Notes under the pieces: model-generated
Told to the model about the DNA's origin: nothing
The model's input: the letters and a program-made list of their open reading frames with translations, nothing else
Database searches by the model: none
Part shown: piece after piece, positions 1-11,577 of the stretch
Layout of the letters: each line of letters starts with the position of its first letter
Numbering within the stretch: the first letter of the stretch is position 1
Position numbers and translations under genes: made by a program
NCBI RefSeq assembly: GCF_019175385.1
Contig: NC_083344.1
Coordinates: forward strand, 22,886,380 to 22,950,379
Length of the DNA: 64,000 nucleotides
Source of the DNA: Lycium barbarum
Lineage: Eukaryota > Streptophyta > Magnoliopsida > Solanales > Solanaceae
Direction: 5' to 3'

Positions 1-404
1 GATGCCATAGCTTGGTTGTTGGTTGGGTTGTTGTTGAATTGGGCCGAGCCATATTCTCGGGGTTGGTACATTTACAGGGGAGATGCTGCCGAAATTCCGA
101 CAGAATATAAGTGAATGTGTTTGAAAGATTAGGGCAAGTATGTGACAACGAATCTAATGAATGGATGAATCCTCTTGAATGTAGATTAACAAGTTGGAGG
201 CAGAAGCGTAACCAGTTGGTCGCGGCGCAGGTATGTAAGGCTTACCCTTTCATTCTTTTGGCATGTCCTAGAGCTAAGTAGGGTATGACATTGATATATA
301 CTTTGGGTTATTCTATTCTATGATCCCGAGTCTATTTGTGATCTGTATGTTCTCCCTAATATAGGCAACTAATAGCCTGGATAGGTGAATCCTGACTTAA
401 GCAA

Positions 405-640
405 ATCTGACATCCGTATTCTGATATAAGTATGTTGGTCTGAACATTCTGATATAAATATCCTGATGAGAGTATTTGGTATAAGTGTTATGATATGAGA
501 GATTATGCTACAAGTAATTTGGAATATGTATCCTGATTGAGTAAAAGCGATATAAGTACTTTGATAGAAATATTCTGATAAAAGTAATTTAATATAAGTA
601 TTCTGTAATAAGTAATCTGTTATGGATATTCTGAGAATAT
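405..640 (+). repeat. Degenerate short tandem repeat, GATATAAGTATTCT-like
   Basis: About a dozen imperfect copies of a 14-17 bp unit resembling GATATAAGTATTCT. A cleaner version lies in the solo LTR at 20055-20265, so the array belongs to the LTR family. Confidence 0.7.
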
Positions 641-802
641 GTTTGATTAATTTATTGAGTCTGAATTATGTGCATTCGGTTTCTCACTATTCTGCTCGTG
701 CATATGTTATGATTTCCTTCACCGAGTCCCGGGCCGGTATGTATCGTGCGGATGGTTCGCCGAGTCCTCTGTTGAGGGCCGGGTTCCATATATGAATTCC
801 GA

Positions 803-1225
803 AGTATGATGTGTCCGGTTCTGGGGTACTGTGTTATATGTCCGTCCCCGGTTACCGAGGATATATTATGAAGTATGATGTGTCCGGGTTCGGGGTGCTG
901 TGTTATCTGTCCGCCCCCGGGTACCGTGGTTATGTTATGATGTGTGACGGAGATCGGAGCAAATTTTCTGAAACATAATGTGTTGTGGCGCCAAAGGTAG
1001 GAGTGGCGACCACGTTCCTATGTTATCGTGCGCATCCCTTGGCATTGTTCACCGGTTCCTCAGCGTGTTATCTGTCCCCGAGCTTACCATGTATATGATA
1101 GGATGTGACCGGTCCCTCGGCGTGATATTTGTCCCCGAGGTTACCGTATGTATGATATGGTATTTGTCCCGGTGTGGTATATGTCCCCGGGGATTACCGC
1201 GTATGTGATATGATATCCGACTCCG
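803..1225 (+). repeat. GC-rich LTR minisatellite
   Basis: Two neighbouring copies of a roughly 68-bp unit (starting near 803 and 871, each beginning TATGATGTGTCCGG) are followed by looser copies built on TGTCCCCGAG and TTACCG. Other LTRs in the window have different minisatellites in the same place, just upstream of the three-hairpin module. Confidence 0.6.
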
Positions 1226-1470
1226 ATATGCATGACTTGTGTTGGAGAGTAAGCATTCTGACCTTTCGTATATTCTGTATTCCGTTTGCTATATGACATC
1301 ATTTGAGTAATCTGTACGTTCTGTAATCTGTCTGGCATACGAGATGAGTAAGTATGATTCGTGTCTGGAAAAGAAAAATAATAAGTGTTTGGTATTCTGG
1401 ATAAGCTATTTGTATGTTGTTCTATCTGTCTCAGTCATGGTTTCGTTTCTGTACTCATGCCTTACATACT

Positions 1471-1528
1471 CAGTACATATTCCGTACTGACCCCCTCTTC
1501 TTCGGGGGCTGCGTTTCATGCCGCGCAG
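1471..1528 (+). other. Three-hairpin LTR module (family S, copy 1)
   Basis: Three adjacent inverted repeats: CAGTAC/GTACTG (1471-1489), CCCCC/GGGGG (1491-1508) and CTGCG/CGCAG (1509-1528). See the findings for all twelve copies. Confidence 0.75.
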
Positions 1529-1931
1529 GTACCCACAAATGGATAGACGAGATTAGCTGAAGATGATCCAGTGGATTGACGGACTCCATTTTCTCCAGGA
1601 GTGCTGCCGAGTCAGAGTATGTATGCTGTGATGTCTGATCAGTAATAGAGACTTTGCAGACAGCGTCGTGGGTAATGATAGTCAGTCTGTAAGCGGCTCC
1701 ATCAGCCGATATGTCATTTTGTGTTATGTAGTGAATTTTATATAATTACAGATTTGTTAAATTCTGGAAATAGTAAGCAGAAAATTTTGAAAGCTCAACA
1801 TGTATTTTATTTGTAATTGACTTTGAGAATTCAAAAAAAACATTAGGTGTGTAATCAAGGTCTGCGGGTTCGCTCGGCTCTGTATGTGGGGTCGAGTGCC
1901 CATCACACCTTAATAAGGTTAGGGTGTGACA

Positions 1932-2161
1932 CAATCCATGCCCATAATAACATAAAAATCCACCATTTCTAGCCCATGCAAATCAATCATGGTACTACGA
2001 TCACAAATCATAATTACACAATTCCTATATACTCGGCTAGCTATTACCGATTCACCCACGGGTGTAGACACCTCAAAAGGTTTGATCGACTCCGGCTCTA
2101 CTCTAAATTGACCCGCAATATATGGAGTAACATATGACAACGTGGAGCCCGGATCAATCAA
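1932..2161 (-). pseudogene. Element A protease fragment
   Basis: Aspartic protease part of a Ty3/gypsy polyprotein. The active-site motif D-P-G-S-T is intact near 2,145-2,160, and the later motif V-I-M-G-M-D is present near the left end, directly before the inserted family S LTR. The rest of pol lies beyond the LTR, outside the window. The closest relative here is element B (9680-9943). Confidence 0.85.
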
Positions 2162-3585
2162 AGCATATACATCATGAGAGAATACCGATAATATATACCT
2201 GTGACCACGTCAGGGGAAGACTCAAGATCTTGACGTCCAGCTAAAGCATAAACACGGTGCTGAGGACCGCTAGAACTGGGAGCTCTCCCTGTACCTATAC
2301 CAAGGCCGACAGACGCATTTGAACCTGGCCCCATAGGGCGTACAGATGCTGAAGATCTGTTTATCGACCCTGAAGGTTGAGTCCTACCTCTACCATGAAC
2401 TGAGGGGCAATCACGCATGATATGGCCTGGTCGACCACATGAATAGAAAACATCTGAACCCAATCGGCATCGACCCCAATGTAACTCCCCACACCGGGAA
2501 CATCGTAGTGCGGGTGGCCTTGCCTGACCAGAATCATCTCTAAACAGAGACCCCGAATAACTCTGACTTGGCCCGGAACGAGTAGATCTGCCGAATCTCT
2601 GGCCTGAAAACCGCGGCGGCGCACTAGTCATAGAATAGCCTGAGGGCCTGGACATCTGTTGTCTGTGCCCACCTCTAAAATCACACATCGGACCTGAAGA
2701 TCTGGCCCACTTACCATGACCCCTATCCTGCTCGCGTTCACTTCTCTGCTGCTATATGTTTTCTTTTATGTTCTGAGCATGAGCCTGAATGCGTGCAATA
2801 TCCATATTGTCCTGAAAGGACACAGTCAAGCATCTATCCATCAAATGTAGCCCTAGGCCTTTCACAAATCGGTGTACCCGGCCACCAATATCCGCTACCA
2901 TGGCCGAAGGATACCTTGCCAAGGAATTGAAGCGGAGACTATACTCTAGAGCACGCATGCTATCTTGCCTCAAATTTAGGAACTTATCGGCTCTAGCTCG
3001 CCGAACCTTTAGAGGCATATAGTGTCGGAGGAATGCATCAAAAAATTCTTTCCATACCGAGGGAGGTGCATTGGCTCCTCGTGAAGCAATCCAAATAGTA
3101 TACCATTGGATCGAGACATCTCTTAATCGATATGACGCTAACTCCACCGATTCGGTGTCCGAACCATGTATCAATCGAAGCGTCCTCAACATACCATCAA
3201 TGAAATCCTGAGGGTCCTCCTCCGGCTTTGATCCAAAGAATTTCTGAGGGTTCAAAGTAATGAAGTCACGGGCTCTTGCACTCACAGCCCTACCACCCTG
3301 CCCTGTACTTTGCCGCTTAGTCTGAGCAGCAACCAACTGTGTAAGAAAATGTATGGCGTCTTTTACATCTTGGCCTGAAGCATTCGGTGGAGGAGCTAGA
3401 GGTGCTGGAGCTGGGGCTGAAGCTCCCTCGCGTAACTCTAATATAGGTACTGATCGGGAGGACTGAGATTAAGCCGTACTCTGGGACTCACTTTCCTTAA
3501 CTACCGGTGGCGGTGCTCTTTCAGCCCGCTTTGCTGCCACCGCCTTGCCCTTTTGGGCTGCTGTAGCCTTTCTCTTTACAGGCAT
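2158..3585 (-). pseudogene. Element A gag (broken)
   Basis: Capsid/nucleocapsid gene of a Tekay-like chromovirus. I place the start at 3585 (M-P-V-K-R-K) by homology with D (M-P-P-K-K). A premature stop at 3469-3471 changes a CAA codon to TAA, and the frame is broken again between about 2,690 and 2,750. The retrotransposon gag domain covers 2752-3336. The nucleocapsid at 2158-2688 has a zinc knuckle whose first cysteine is phenylalanine, as in B, while C and D keep the cysteine. The sequence is very close to B gag. Confidence 0.88.
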
Positions 3586-3696
3586 TTCTGAAATACACAA
3601 CACACGATTAAGGGTCAAGAATTTCTTATATTATAGATCTATCGCATAATTCTTATGAAAAAAGAAGGTCATTCATTCCTATCATGTCCGCAGCTT

Positions 3697-3736
3697 CTTG
3701 TTTATAAGTGTGGCGCGAAACATACCCATAACCAAG
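3697..3736 (-). other. Leader hairpin of element A
   Basis: CTTGTTTAT and ATAACCAAG (plus strand) flank a G/C-rich centre about 45 bp inside the primer site. Copies lie at the same place in B, C, D1, D2, F and G. Confidence 0.5.
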
Positions 3737-3779
3737 ACTCTACTAGACACGGCTCGTAGAAACACCCTAGGACTGAACT

Positions 3780-3791
3780 GCTCTGATACCA
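3780..3791 (-). other. Primer-binding site, element A
   Basis: Minus-strand TGGTATCAGAGC, complementary to the 3' end of plant initiator Met tRNA, four bases inside the LTR1 edge. It shows that LTR1 is the 5' LTR of element A. Confidence 0.92.
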
Positions 3792-4242
3792 CTTTTGTCA
3801 CGACCCGTTTAGAGGGCCGCAACGAGCGCCCGGTGCTAGCCCACCCGGGCACCCCCTTAACTTACACTTAAGCTTAAATCAAGGTGAGCCATATAATTAA
3901 ACACATAATTCTACTCATTCATCATGCTAGTCCCATTGGACGACAATGCCTTTATATCATAATTGGCACCTATGCCACGTCAACGTACATGAGCCAACAA
4001 GGCTATCGAAATGACATACAAAATATAGGCCGACAAGGCCAGAAATATCTAACCATATACACGTGACTACGAGCCTTTAAGAAGAGTATAACATATCATA
4101 TGGGCGGGACAGGACCCCGCTATGCCCATAATTATATACACAAAAGAATAAGTACCCAAAAGTTATTGCTCCGAATGAAATGGAGCTCTGCTATGTAATC
4201 TCTGAGAAAGCAGCTATGGATCAAGCCTGTCTCCCTGTGCAC

Positions 4243-4299
4243 CTGCGGGCATGACGCAGCATCCACAAACAAAAGGACGTCAGTACGAAAAATGTACTG
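4243..4299 (-). other. Three-hairpin LTR module (LTR1)
   Basis: On the sense (minus) strand: CAGTAC/GTACTG, then GTCC paired with a mutated GGAT in the middle stem, then CTGCG/CGCAG. In LTR2 the middle stem is a perfect CGTCC/GGACG. Confidence 0.7.
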
Positions 4300-5258
4300 C
4301 GTATGTAAAGCATGATCAATATCAATATAGAAGCATAAATAGTAACATAAGAAATAACATAGAATGGAGATGGAAATATCATCGTCATATGCACTTACTT
4401 GCCTTTCTTCGGAACTTTCCATTTCTAATACGTGTTTGTGTACATACATCATTATCCGCATTCATTATAGTACCCGTACCATATTTGTGCTCGTATTCGT
4501 ATACATGCCCCTTATTCACATTCATATACATAGTCATATCATATTCGTATTCATATCATAGACATAATCATATCATATACATAGCATTTACATAGCATAC
4601 CCGACCACGTAGGATAGGTGTTTCATACAAACTTGGCCAACCAAGGCTCAAGGTTACTCTTACCTGAACCTACCAAGGCTTCAGGGTTACTTCTACCTGG
4701 CCCTACCAAGGCGTCAGGGTTGTCCGTACCATCTGCAGAGGTATGCGCGCGTTACGTAATCATATACATACTTATTTACATATCTTACCCGGCCTCATAG
4801 GCTCGGGGTTCCATAATAGTCTTACATAGATACATATACATCTTGGCTCATAAGCCTCTTTACTATTAACATCATTATCATAATCGTCATCGTTATTACC
4901 ATTATAATCGATATCACTATCACTATTATCGTCATTCACCACATCTATCTCTATAGGCTTACTCGCCATGCGAGGGATTATTACAATCGTAGCGAGTCAA
5001 GAATCGTGAGCTTACAAGCTCGGAAGATCAAATCATTTGAAGGATATCATAGCCTCATAGAAGATTTAGACGTTTGGCCAGAGAAACATGCCTTAAGAAA
5101 GAAAGGTTAGCCTTACATACCTTTTCCGTTCAACTACTCTACACTTGCTCGTTCTCCTCCAATGCTAGCGTTTCTACCTTCATTGAAGTCATACTATCAT
5201 TAGAATCGATAGCTAGCATATATGACTAAAGCTAGAGAAAATCGGACAGCATCTCCTT

Positions 5259-5266
5259 TATTTATA
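5259..5266 (-). promoter_or_regulatory. Candidate TATA box of LTR1
   Basis: TATAAATA on the minus strand, followed directly by AAGGAGATGCTGTCC, the B-family version of the block conserved in all LTRs here. The donor-like site lies about 140 bases downstream. Confidence 0.5.
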
Positions 5267-6387
5267 CAACATTCCTCCATAACGTATATCAACTCCCAAA
5301 CGTCAACGATACATTCACAATACTATAATAATAGTCATTATTCATCCACAATATTCACATTTCTCAATTTGCTTTCGATCACTTACATCTATGGCTATAA
5401 CACACGACTATGTCCATTCATATACATTACTCATATCATGTTCTCAGTATCATTTATAACAGATTTGCATCATAATACTTCAAGATTCATAACTCAATTC
5501 AAACTATTTCTCAAAATGACACTATTCCATATTCATTACCCATTTTGCCATACCTTTCTACAATCCAAGTATTTCGACTTTTAAATACCTTAAACAACAT
5601 AGATATATCATGAATCGTACCTTAGATGTTGTAGGAACAATCCTTGGTTGATAATACTCCACTTGAGCAAAAACCCTAGTTTACCTCCATGAGATTTCTT
5701 GACTTTGAATGATCTTTGATGGTTTTCTTACAATAGATTCACTTGGTTCATGTTGTTGATCACCAAATATCCTTGAATTATTATGGAATATATGTAGAGA
5801 GATGTTTTAGAGAGAAGGGGTGTGAAGTTGAAGTGAAATGAAATAACCTTGGCCCCTTTTATTTAATGCACCAAAAATCTGCCCCGACCACTTATACGGA
5901 CCAACTTACAGTCCGTATAATTTATATGGACCGTATGTCTGGCTGTATATTTGGTACAGAAACTTTCTACCTTTTTATGCTGATTATACGGTCCCAAACA
6001 TACGGACCGTATAATTTATACGGCCAGTATGTTTGGCCGTATAACTCCTAGTGGTTCCGAAGTTCGTTTCGTCGATTCGTTTGATCTCCAATCCTTATGG
6101 AACCTTCTTAACACTTATTCAACACCTCAATACCAATCTAAGGAACGTTATGACTCTTCTCCAAGTCATCATTTAGGCCTTGATAACTCGTTACTCGTAT
6201 TTCCTTTCCGATACCTATCGTATGCCTTGCCCCATCTTAGCCAACTTTCTCGTCTAACATCAGATGCCCTTGAAATCTCACTTAGGGTCATCAAACGTTG
6301 TTTCTTACTTATGGAAATATCGTATACTCGTACTCCTCACTAGTTCATTCACTTGCGTACCAACGGAAGATTTTTTGAGGTGTAAAA

Positions 6388-6436
6388 TTCTCCCCCCCCC
6401 CCCCCCCCCCCTTAAGAACATTCGTCCTCGAATGTT
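6388..6436 (-). other. Polypurine tract and adjacent inverted repeat, element B
   Basis: On the minus strand a run of 20 G followed by AGAA directly abuts the 3' LTR and would prime plus-strand synthesis. Just upstream is a perfect inverted repeat AACATTCG-TCCT-CGAATGTT (plus-strand reading, 6417-6436), found beside the polypurine tract in the other elements too. Confidence 0.85.
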
Positions 6437-6579
6437 GAAGGCTTCGGGAATTCTACAAAAATTCCCATAATATCGATGCCTCACAGGGCCACAACAGAAT
6501 TACATAAAAATTTGGCCACACACGACCAAAAAGCATAAAAGGAAAACATACATACCCTAAAATCTTGACGTCTCATCTT

Positions 6580-7735
6580 GGATTTCTTCCAAGGGTTGAA
6601 ATAAATGCGGATATCTAGATCACATACTCTCTTCTGCTTCCCATGTCATTTCCTCTCATTTACTACTTCTCCATAGAAAATTAACTGAGGTCACTTCTTT
6701 GTTTCTAAGCCTCCGTACTTGCCTATCTAGCATGGCAATGGGCACCTCTTCGTAAGTCAATGTCTCTGTCACTTGTACATCATTTATTGGCACAATCTTA
6801 GTAGGATCTCCTACACATTTCTGAAGCATCGAGACATGGAAAACTGGATGGACTGACTCCAAATCCGGAGGTAGATCTAATTCATAGGCTACTTTGCCCA
6901 CTTTTCGTACAATCTCATAAGGCCCAAAGTATCGGGGACTAAGCTTCCCCTTTTTACCAAATCTCATGATGCCCTTCATTGGCGACACTTTCAGGAATAC
7001 CCAATATTTCACTTGGAACTCTAAGTTTCTTCAGCGATTATCCGCATAGGACTTTTGATGACTTTGGGCTGCTAACAACCTATCTTGTATAAGCTTAACC
7101 TTCTCTATGGCTTGCTGGACCAAGTCTGACCCTATCAATTTAGTCTCTCCGGTTTCAAACCACCCAATTGGGGATCTACACTTTCGCCCATATAAAGCTT
7201 CATACGGTGCCATTTGAATGCTAGAATGATAACTGTTATTGTAAGCAAACTCAATGAGTGGCAAGCGGTCATCCCAATTTCCTCCAAAATCTATCATGCA
7301 TGCCCGCAACATATCTTCAACAGTCTGAATGGTACGTTCGGCTTGCCCATCGGTCTACAAGTGAAACGCCGTCCTAAGGCTCACTTGGGTCCCTAGACCC
7401 TCTTGGAAAGACTTCCAGAAATTTGCTGTAAACTGAGTCCCTCTATCAGAGATAATAGATACCGTAACACCATGGAGTCTCACTATCTCTTTAAGGTAAA
7501 TCTTTGCATAATCTTCTGCCACATAGTTCGTTCTGACCGATAAGAAATGAGCTGACTTTGTGAGTCTATCCACAATCACCCATATGGAATCATACTTATG
7601 TCGAGAACGGTGTAAGCCTGAAATGAAGTCCATGTTAATCACTTCCCTTTTCCAAGTTGGGATTTCTATAGCTTGCAACAATCCACCCGGCTTTTGGTGC
7701 TCGATTTCACTTGCTGACAATTAGGAAATTGAGCT
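6580..7735 (-). pseudogene. Element B integrase with chromodomain-like tail (broken)
   Basis: Integrase of a Ty3 chromovirus. Reading the minus strand: zinc-binding C-x2-C near 7,710-7,730, a frameshift just after it, catalytic M-D-F near 7,630, D-R-G-T-Q-F near 7,430-7,450, a stop where CAG has become TAG near 7,355, the Q-A-E-R glutamate near 7,340, another stop near 7,030 (CGA to TGA), GPY motif near 6,915-6,930, V-H-P-V-F-H-V-S near 6,830-6,850, and a T-W-E-A-E chromodomain-like end near 6,640 after a frameshift. The catalytic residues survive but no frame is continuous. Confidence 0.88.
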
Positions 7736-9370
7736 ACGAATTCCGCTATATCTTTCTTCAACCCATTCCACCAATATATAGACTTGAGGTCATAATACAT
7801 TTTCGTCGCACCGGGGTGAACAGAATAACGGGAACAATGAGTTTCCCTCAATATCTGGTGGCGTAGACCTTCCACATTGGGAACACATAATCTGCCTCGA
7901 CAGCGGAGAACTCCGTCTCTTGAAAAATCAAATGATGACTCCTCTTTCTGAGGGAGTGTATCTCTGTACTGCATTAGCATGGAATCTTCGTATTGTCGCT
8001 CTTTCACTTCTGCTACTAGCGACAAGACTGCTGAATTCTGAATAGTAGCTCCCTTGCTACCTAAGTCCACCACTCGAACTCCTAGGCTAGCTAACTGCTG
8101 GAGCTCACGGGCCATTTCCCTCTTCTCTGCTCGTACATCACATAAACTTCCCATCGATTTGCGGCTAAGAGCATCAGCTATAACATTTGCCTTTCCAGGG
8201 TGATATAAGATATCAACGTTGTAATCTTTTAGCAATTCGAACCATTGTCGTTGCCGCAAATTCAACTCTTTCTGCTTGAAGATATATTGAAGGCTCTTAT
8301 GATCTGTATAAATATCCACATGGACACCATATAAATAATGTCTCCATATCTTTAGTGCATGAACCACTGCGGCCAATTCTAGATCATGGGTTGGATAATT
8401 TTTCTCATGTTTCCACAATTGCCTTGAAGCATACGCAATCACTTTACCATGTTGCATCAATACACAACCTAGCCCAACACCTGAAGCATCGCAATAAACA
8501 ACATATCCTTCGAATCCCTCTGGAAGTGTCAAAACTGGGGCAGAAGTCAATCTACCTTTCAACTCTTGGAAGCTACGTTCACAAGCGTCTGTCCATTGAA
8601 ACTTTGCCGATTTGTGGGTCAACTTTGTGAGCGGTGCAAAAATAGAAGAAAAACCTTCAACGAATCTCCTGTAATAACCTGCTAAGCCCAGAAAGCTACG
8701 AACCTCCATAGGAGTTGTGGGCCTTGGCCAAATTTTCACGGCCTCAATCTTTTGACTATCCACTCGAATACCATCGGCTGCAACAATATGCCCCAGAAAT
8801 GCCACTGAGTTCATCCAAAACTCGTATTTGGAAAACTTTGCAAACAACTCTCGAGTTCGAAGAACTTCGAGGACAGGACGCAAATGATCCGCATGTTCTG
8901 CCTCAGATCTAGAAAACACCAAGATATCATCGATAAATACGATCACAAATAAATCCAGGAAAGGCCTGAACACAGTATTCATCAGATCCATAAATACTGC
9001 AGGTGCATTAGTTAGCCCCAAATGACATTACCCGGAACTCAAAATGACCATATCTTGTTCTGAAGGCTGTCTTAGGGATATCCTTCTCCCTAATTCTCAC
9101 TTGGTGATACCCGGACCTCAAATCAATCTTTGAAAACCATTTGGCACCTTGAAATTGATCAAATAAATCATCAATCCTCGGAAGAGGATATTTATTCTTA
9201 ATCGTCACCTTGTTCAGTTGCCGATAATCAATGCACATTCTCAAGGAGCCATCTTTCTTTCGGACGAACAGTACGGGTGCTCCCCACGGGGATGAACTAG
9301 GCCTAATGAAGCCTTTATCAAGCAAGTCTTTCAATTACTCCTTCAACTCTTTCAATTCTGCGGGAGCCAT
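7736..9370 (-). pseudogene. Element B reverse transcriptase and RNase H (broken)
   Basis: The RT fingers and palm are at 9008-9334, starting near K-G-F-I-R-P. One extra G in a G run near 9,018 shifts the frame, and a CAA-to-TAA stop lies near 9,336. The longer part (to 9021) keeps the catalytic F-I-D-D, then RNase H with Y-C-D-A-S and Y-T-D-H, and the conserved Y-H-P-G-K-A-N linker. The 451-codon stretch 7666-9021 is the longest open piece of B. Confidence 0.9.
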
Positions 9371-9943
9371 TCTATAAGGAGGAATAGATATCGGCTTAGG
9401 GCTTGGCAACACATCAATAGCAAAATCAATCTCCCGCTCGGAAGGAAGGCCTGGAAGCTCTTCCGGGAACACATCCGGAAATTCATTTACTACAGGAACT
9501 GACTGAAGAGTCGGCGATTCAGCTTCTACAACTTGAACTCGAATTAGATGATAAATGCAACCTTTCGTGATCATTTTCCTTGACTTTAGATTGGAAACAA
9601 ACCTACCTTTTGTTGACGCCGTATTCCCTTTCCATTCTAAAACTGGTTCTCCCGGAAATTGGAAACGAACCATTTTCATTCAGCAATCAACTTTGGCATA
9701 ACAAGAAGCCAACCAATCCATGCCCATAATAACATAAAAATCCACTATTTCTAGCTCATGCAAATCAATCATGGTACGACGATCACAAATTATAATTACA
9801 CAATTCCTATATACTCGGCTAGCTATTACCGATTCACCCACGGGTGTAGACACCTCAAAAGGTTTGATCGACTCCGGCTCGACTCCAAATTGACCTGCAA
9901 TATGTGGAGTAACATATGATAACGTGGAGCCCAGATCAATCAA
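9335..9943 (-). pseudogene. Element B protease and RT linker (broken)
   Basis: Aspartic protease with D-L-G-S-T where A, C and D1 have D-P-G-S-T; the aspartate is kept. A stop near 9,678 (CGA to TGA) separates protease from the linker that leads into RT through P-E-R-E-I-D-F-like residues. Confidence 0.85.
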
Positions 9944-11367
9944 AGCATATACATCATGAGAGAATACCGATAATATATACCTGTGACCACATCAGGGGAA
10001 GACTCAAGATCTTGGCTTCCAGCTAAAGCATAAACACGGTGCTGAGGACCGCTAGAACTGGGAGCTCTCCCCGTACCTATACCATGGCCGACTAGCGCAT
10101 TTGAACCTGGCCCCATAGGGCATACAGATGCTGAAGATCTGTCTATCGACCCTGACGGCTGGGTCCTACCTCTACCATGAACTGAGGGGCAATCACGCAT
10201 GATATGGCCTGATCGACCACATGAATAGAAAACATCCGAACCCAATCGGCATCGACCCCAATGTAACTCCCCACACCGGGAACATCGTAGTGTGGGTGGC
10301 CTTGCCTGACCAGAATCATCTCTAAACTGAGACCCCGAATAACTCTGACTTGGCCCAGAATGATTAGATCTGTCGAATCTCTGGCCTGAAAACCGCGGAG
10401 GCGTACAAGTCATAGAATAGCCTGAGGGCCTGGACATCTGCTGTCTATGCCCACCTCTAAAATCACTCATCGGACTTGAAGATCTAGCCCTCTTATCATG
10501 ACCCCTATCCTGCTCGCGTTCACTTCTCTACTGCTATAGGTTTTCTTTTAAGTTCTGAGCATGAGCCTGAATGCGTGCAATATCCATATTGTCCTAAAGG
10601 GACACAGTCAAGCATCTATCCATCAAATGTGGCCAGAGGCCTTTCACAAATCGGTGTACCCGGTCACCCATATCCGCTACCATGGCCGAAGCATACCTAG
10701 CCAAGGAATTGAAGCAGAGACTATACTCTAGAGCACTCATGCTACCTTGCCTCAAATTTAGGAACTTATCGGCTCTAGCTCGCCGAACTTCTAGAGGCAT
10801 ATAGTGTCGGAGGAATGCATCAACAAACTCTTGCCATACCGAGGGAGGTGCATTGGCTCCCCGTAAAGCCATCCAAGTAGTATACCATTGGATCGACACA
10901 TCTCTCAATCGATATGCCGCTAAATCCACCGATTCGGTGTCCGAACCATGTATCAATCGAAGCGTACTCAACATACCATCAATGAAATCCTGAGGGTCCT
11001 CCTCCGGCTTTGATCCAAAGAATTACAGAGGGTTCAAAGTAATGAAGTCACGGGGTCTTGCACTAACAGCCCTATCACCCTGCCCTATACTTTGCCGCTG
11101 AGTCTGACCAACAACCAACTGTGTAAGCAAATGCATGGCCTCTTTTACATCTTGGCCTGAAGCATTCGGTGGAGGAGCTAGAGGTGCCGGAGCTGGGGCT
11201 GACGCTCCCTCGCGCAACTCTAATATAGGTACTGATCGGGAGGACTGAGATTGAGCCGCACTCTGGGACTCACTTTCCTTTACTACCGGTGGCGGTGCTC
11301 TTTCAGCCCGCTTTTCTGCCACCGCCTTGCCCTTTTGGGCTTCTGTAGCCTTTCTCTTTACAGGCAT
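9940..11367 (-). pseudogene. Element B gag (broken)
   Basis: Start at 11367 (M-P-V-K-R-K), chosen by homology to D and because a splice-acceptor-like TATTTCAG ends two bases upstream. There are stops at 11023-11025 and 10594-10596 and a frame break near 10,480-10,560. The capsid domain lies at about 10594-11020. The nucleocapsid zinc knuckle (9940-10470) has F in place of the first cysteine of C-x2-C-x4-H-x4-C. Confidence 0.88.
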
Positions 11368-11478
11368 TTCTGAAATACACAACACACGATTAAGGGACAA
11401 AAATTTCTTATATCATAGATCTATCGCACGATTCTTATGAAGAAAGAAGGTCATTCATTCCTATCATGTCCGCAGCTT

Positions 11479-11518
11479 CTTGTTTATAAGTGTGGCGTGC
11501 AACACACCCATAACCAAG
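11479..11518 (-). other. Leader hairpin of element B
   Basis: CTTGTTTAT pairs with ATAACCAAG apart from one mismatch; the inner arm is TGTG/CACA. Located between primer site and gag. Confidence 0.5.
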
Positions 11519-11561
11519 ACTCTACTAGACACGACTCGTAGACACACCCTAGGACTGAACT

Positions 11562-11573
11562 GCTCTGATACCA
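11562..11573 (-). other. Primer-binding site, element B
   Basis: Minus-strand TGGTATCAGAGC next to LTR2, complementary to initiator Met tRNA. Confidence 0.92.
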
Positions 11574-11577
11574 CTTT

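Larger units (their letters stand above)
1..1931 (+). mobile_element. Family S LTR, 3' two-thirds (cut by window edge)
   Basis: Non-coding LTR sequence ending in GGGTGTGACA at 1931. It is homologous to the complete solo LTR at 18328-21215, with position 1 matching roughly 19,690. The right flank CAATC (1932-1936) starts inside the protease region of element A; the matching intact region of element B near 9,715 shows that sequence uninterrupted, so this LTR is an insertion into A. Whether it is a solo LTR or the end of a full element cannot be seen. It holds the conserved promoter-like block (71-100), the donor-like AGGTATGTAA (229-238) and the three-hairpin module (1471-1528). Confidence 0.85.
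3796..6387 (-). mobile_element. LTR1, shared by elements A and B
   Basis: 2,592-bp LTR, TGTCACGACC at the left and GAGGTGTAAAA at the right (the expected terminal ACA has become AAA). The left flank is the primer site of A and the right flank is the polypurine tract of B, so one LTR serves two internal regions. No target duplication fits this LTR alone. On the minus strand it carries TACGGACCGTA palindromes (about 5891-6045), TATAAATA (5259-5266), a donor-like AGGTATGTAA near 5,120, a repeat of CCTACCAAGG-type units (4610-4730) and the three-hairpin module. Confidence 0.9.

Noticed and set aside
3780..3791. tRNA-Met-like sequence near LTRs
   Set aside because: Only the 12 bases complementary to the tRNA 3' end are present; it is the primer-binding site, not a tRNA gene.
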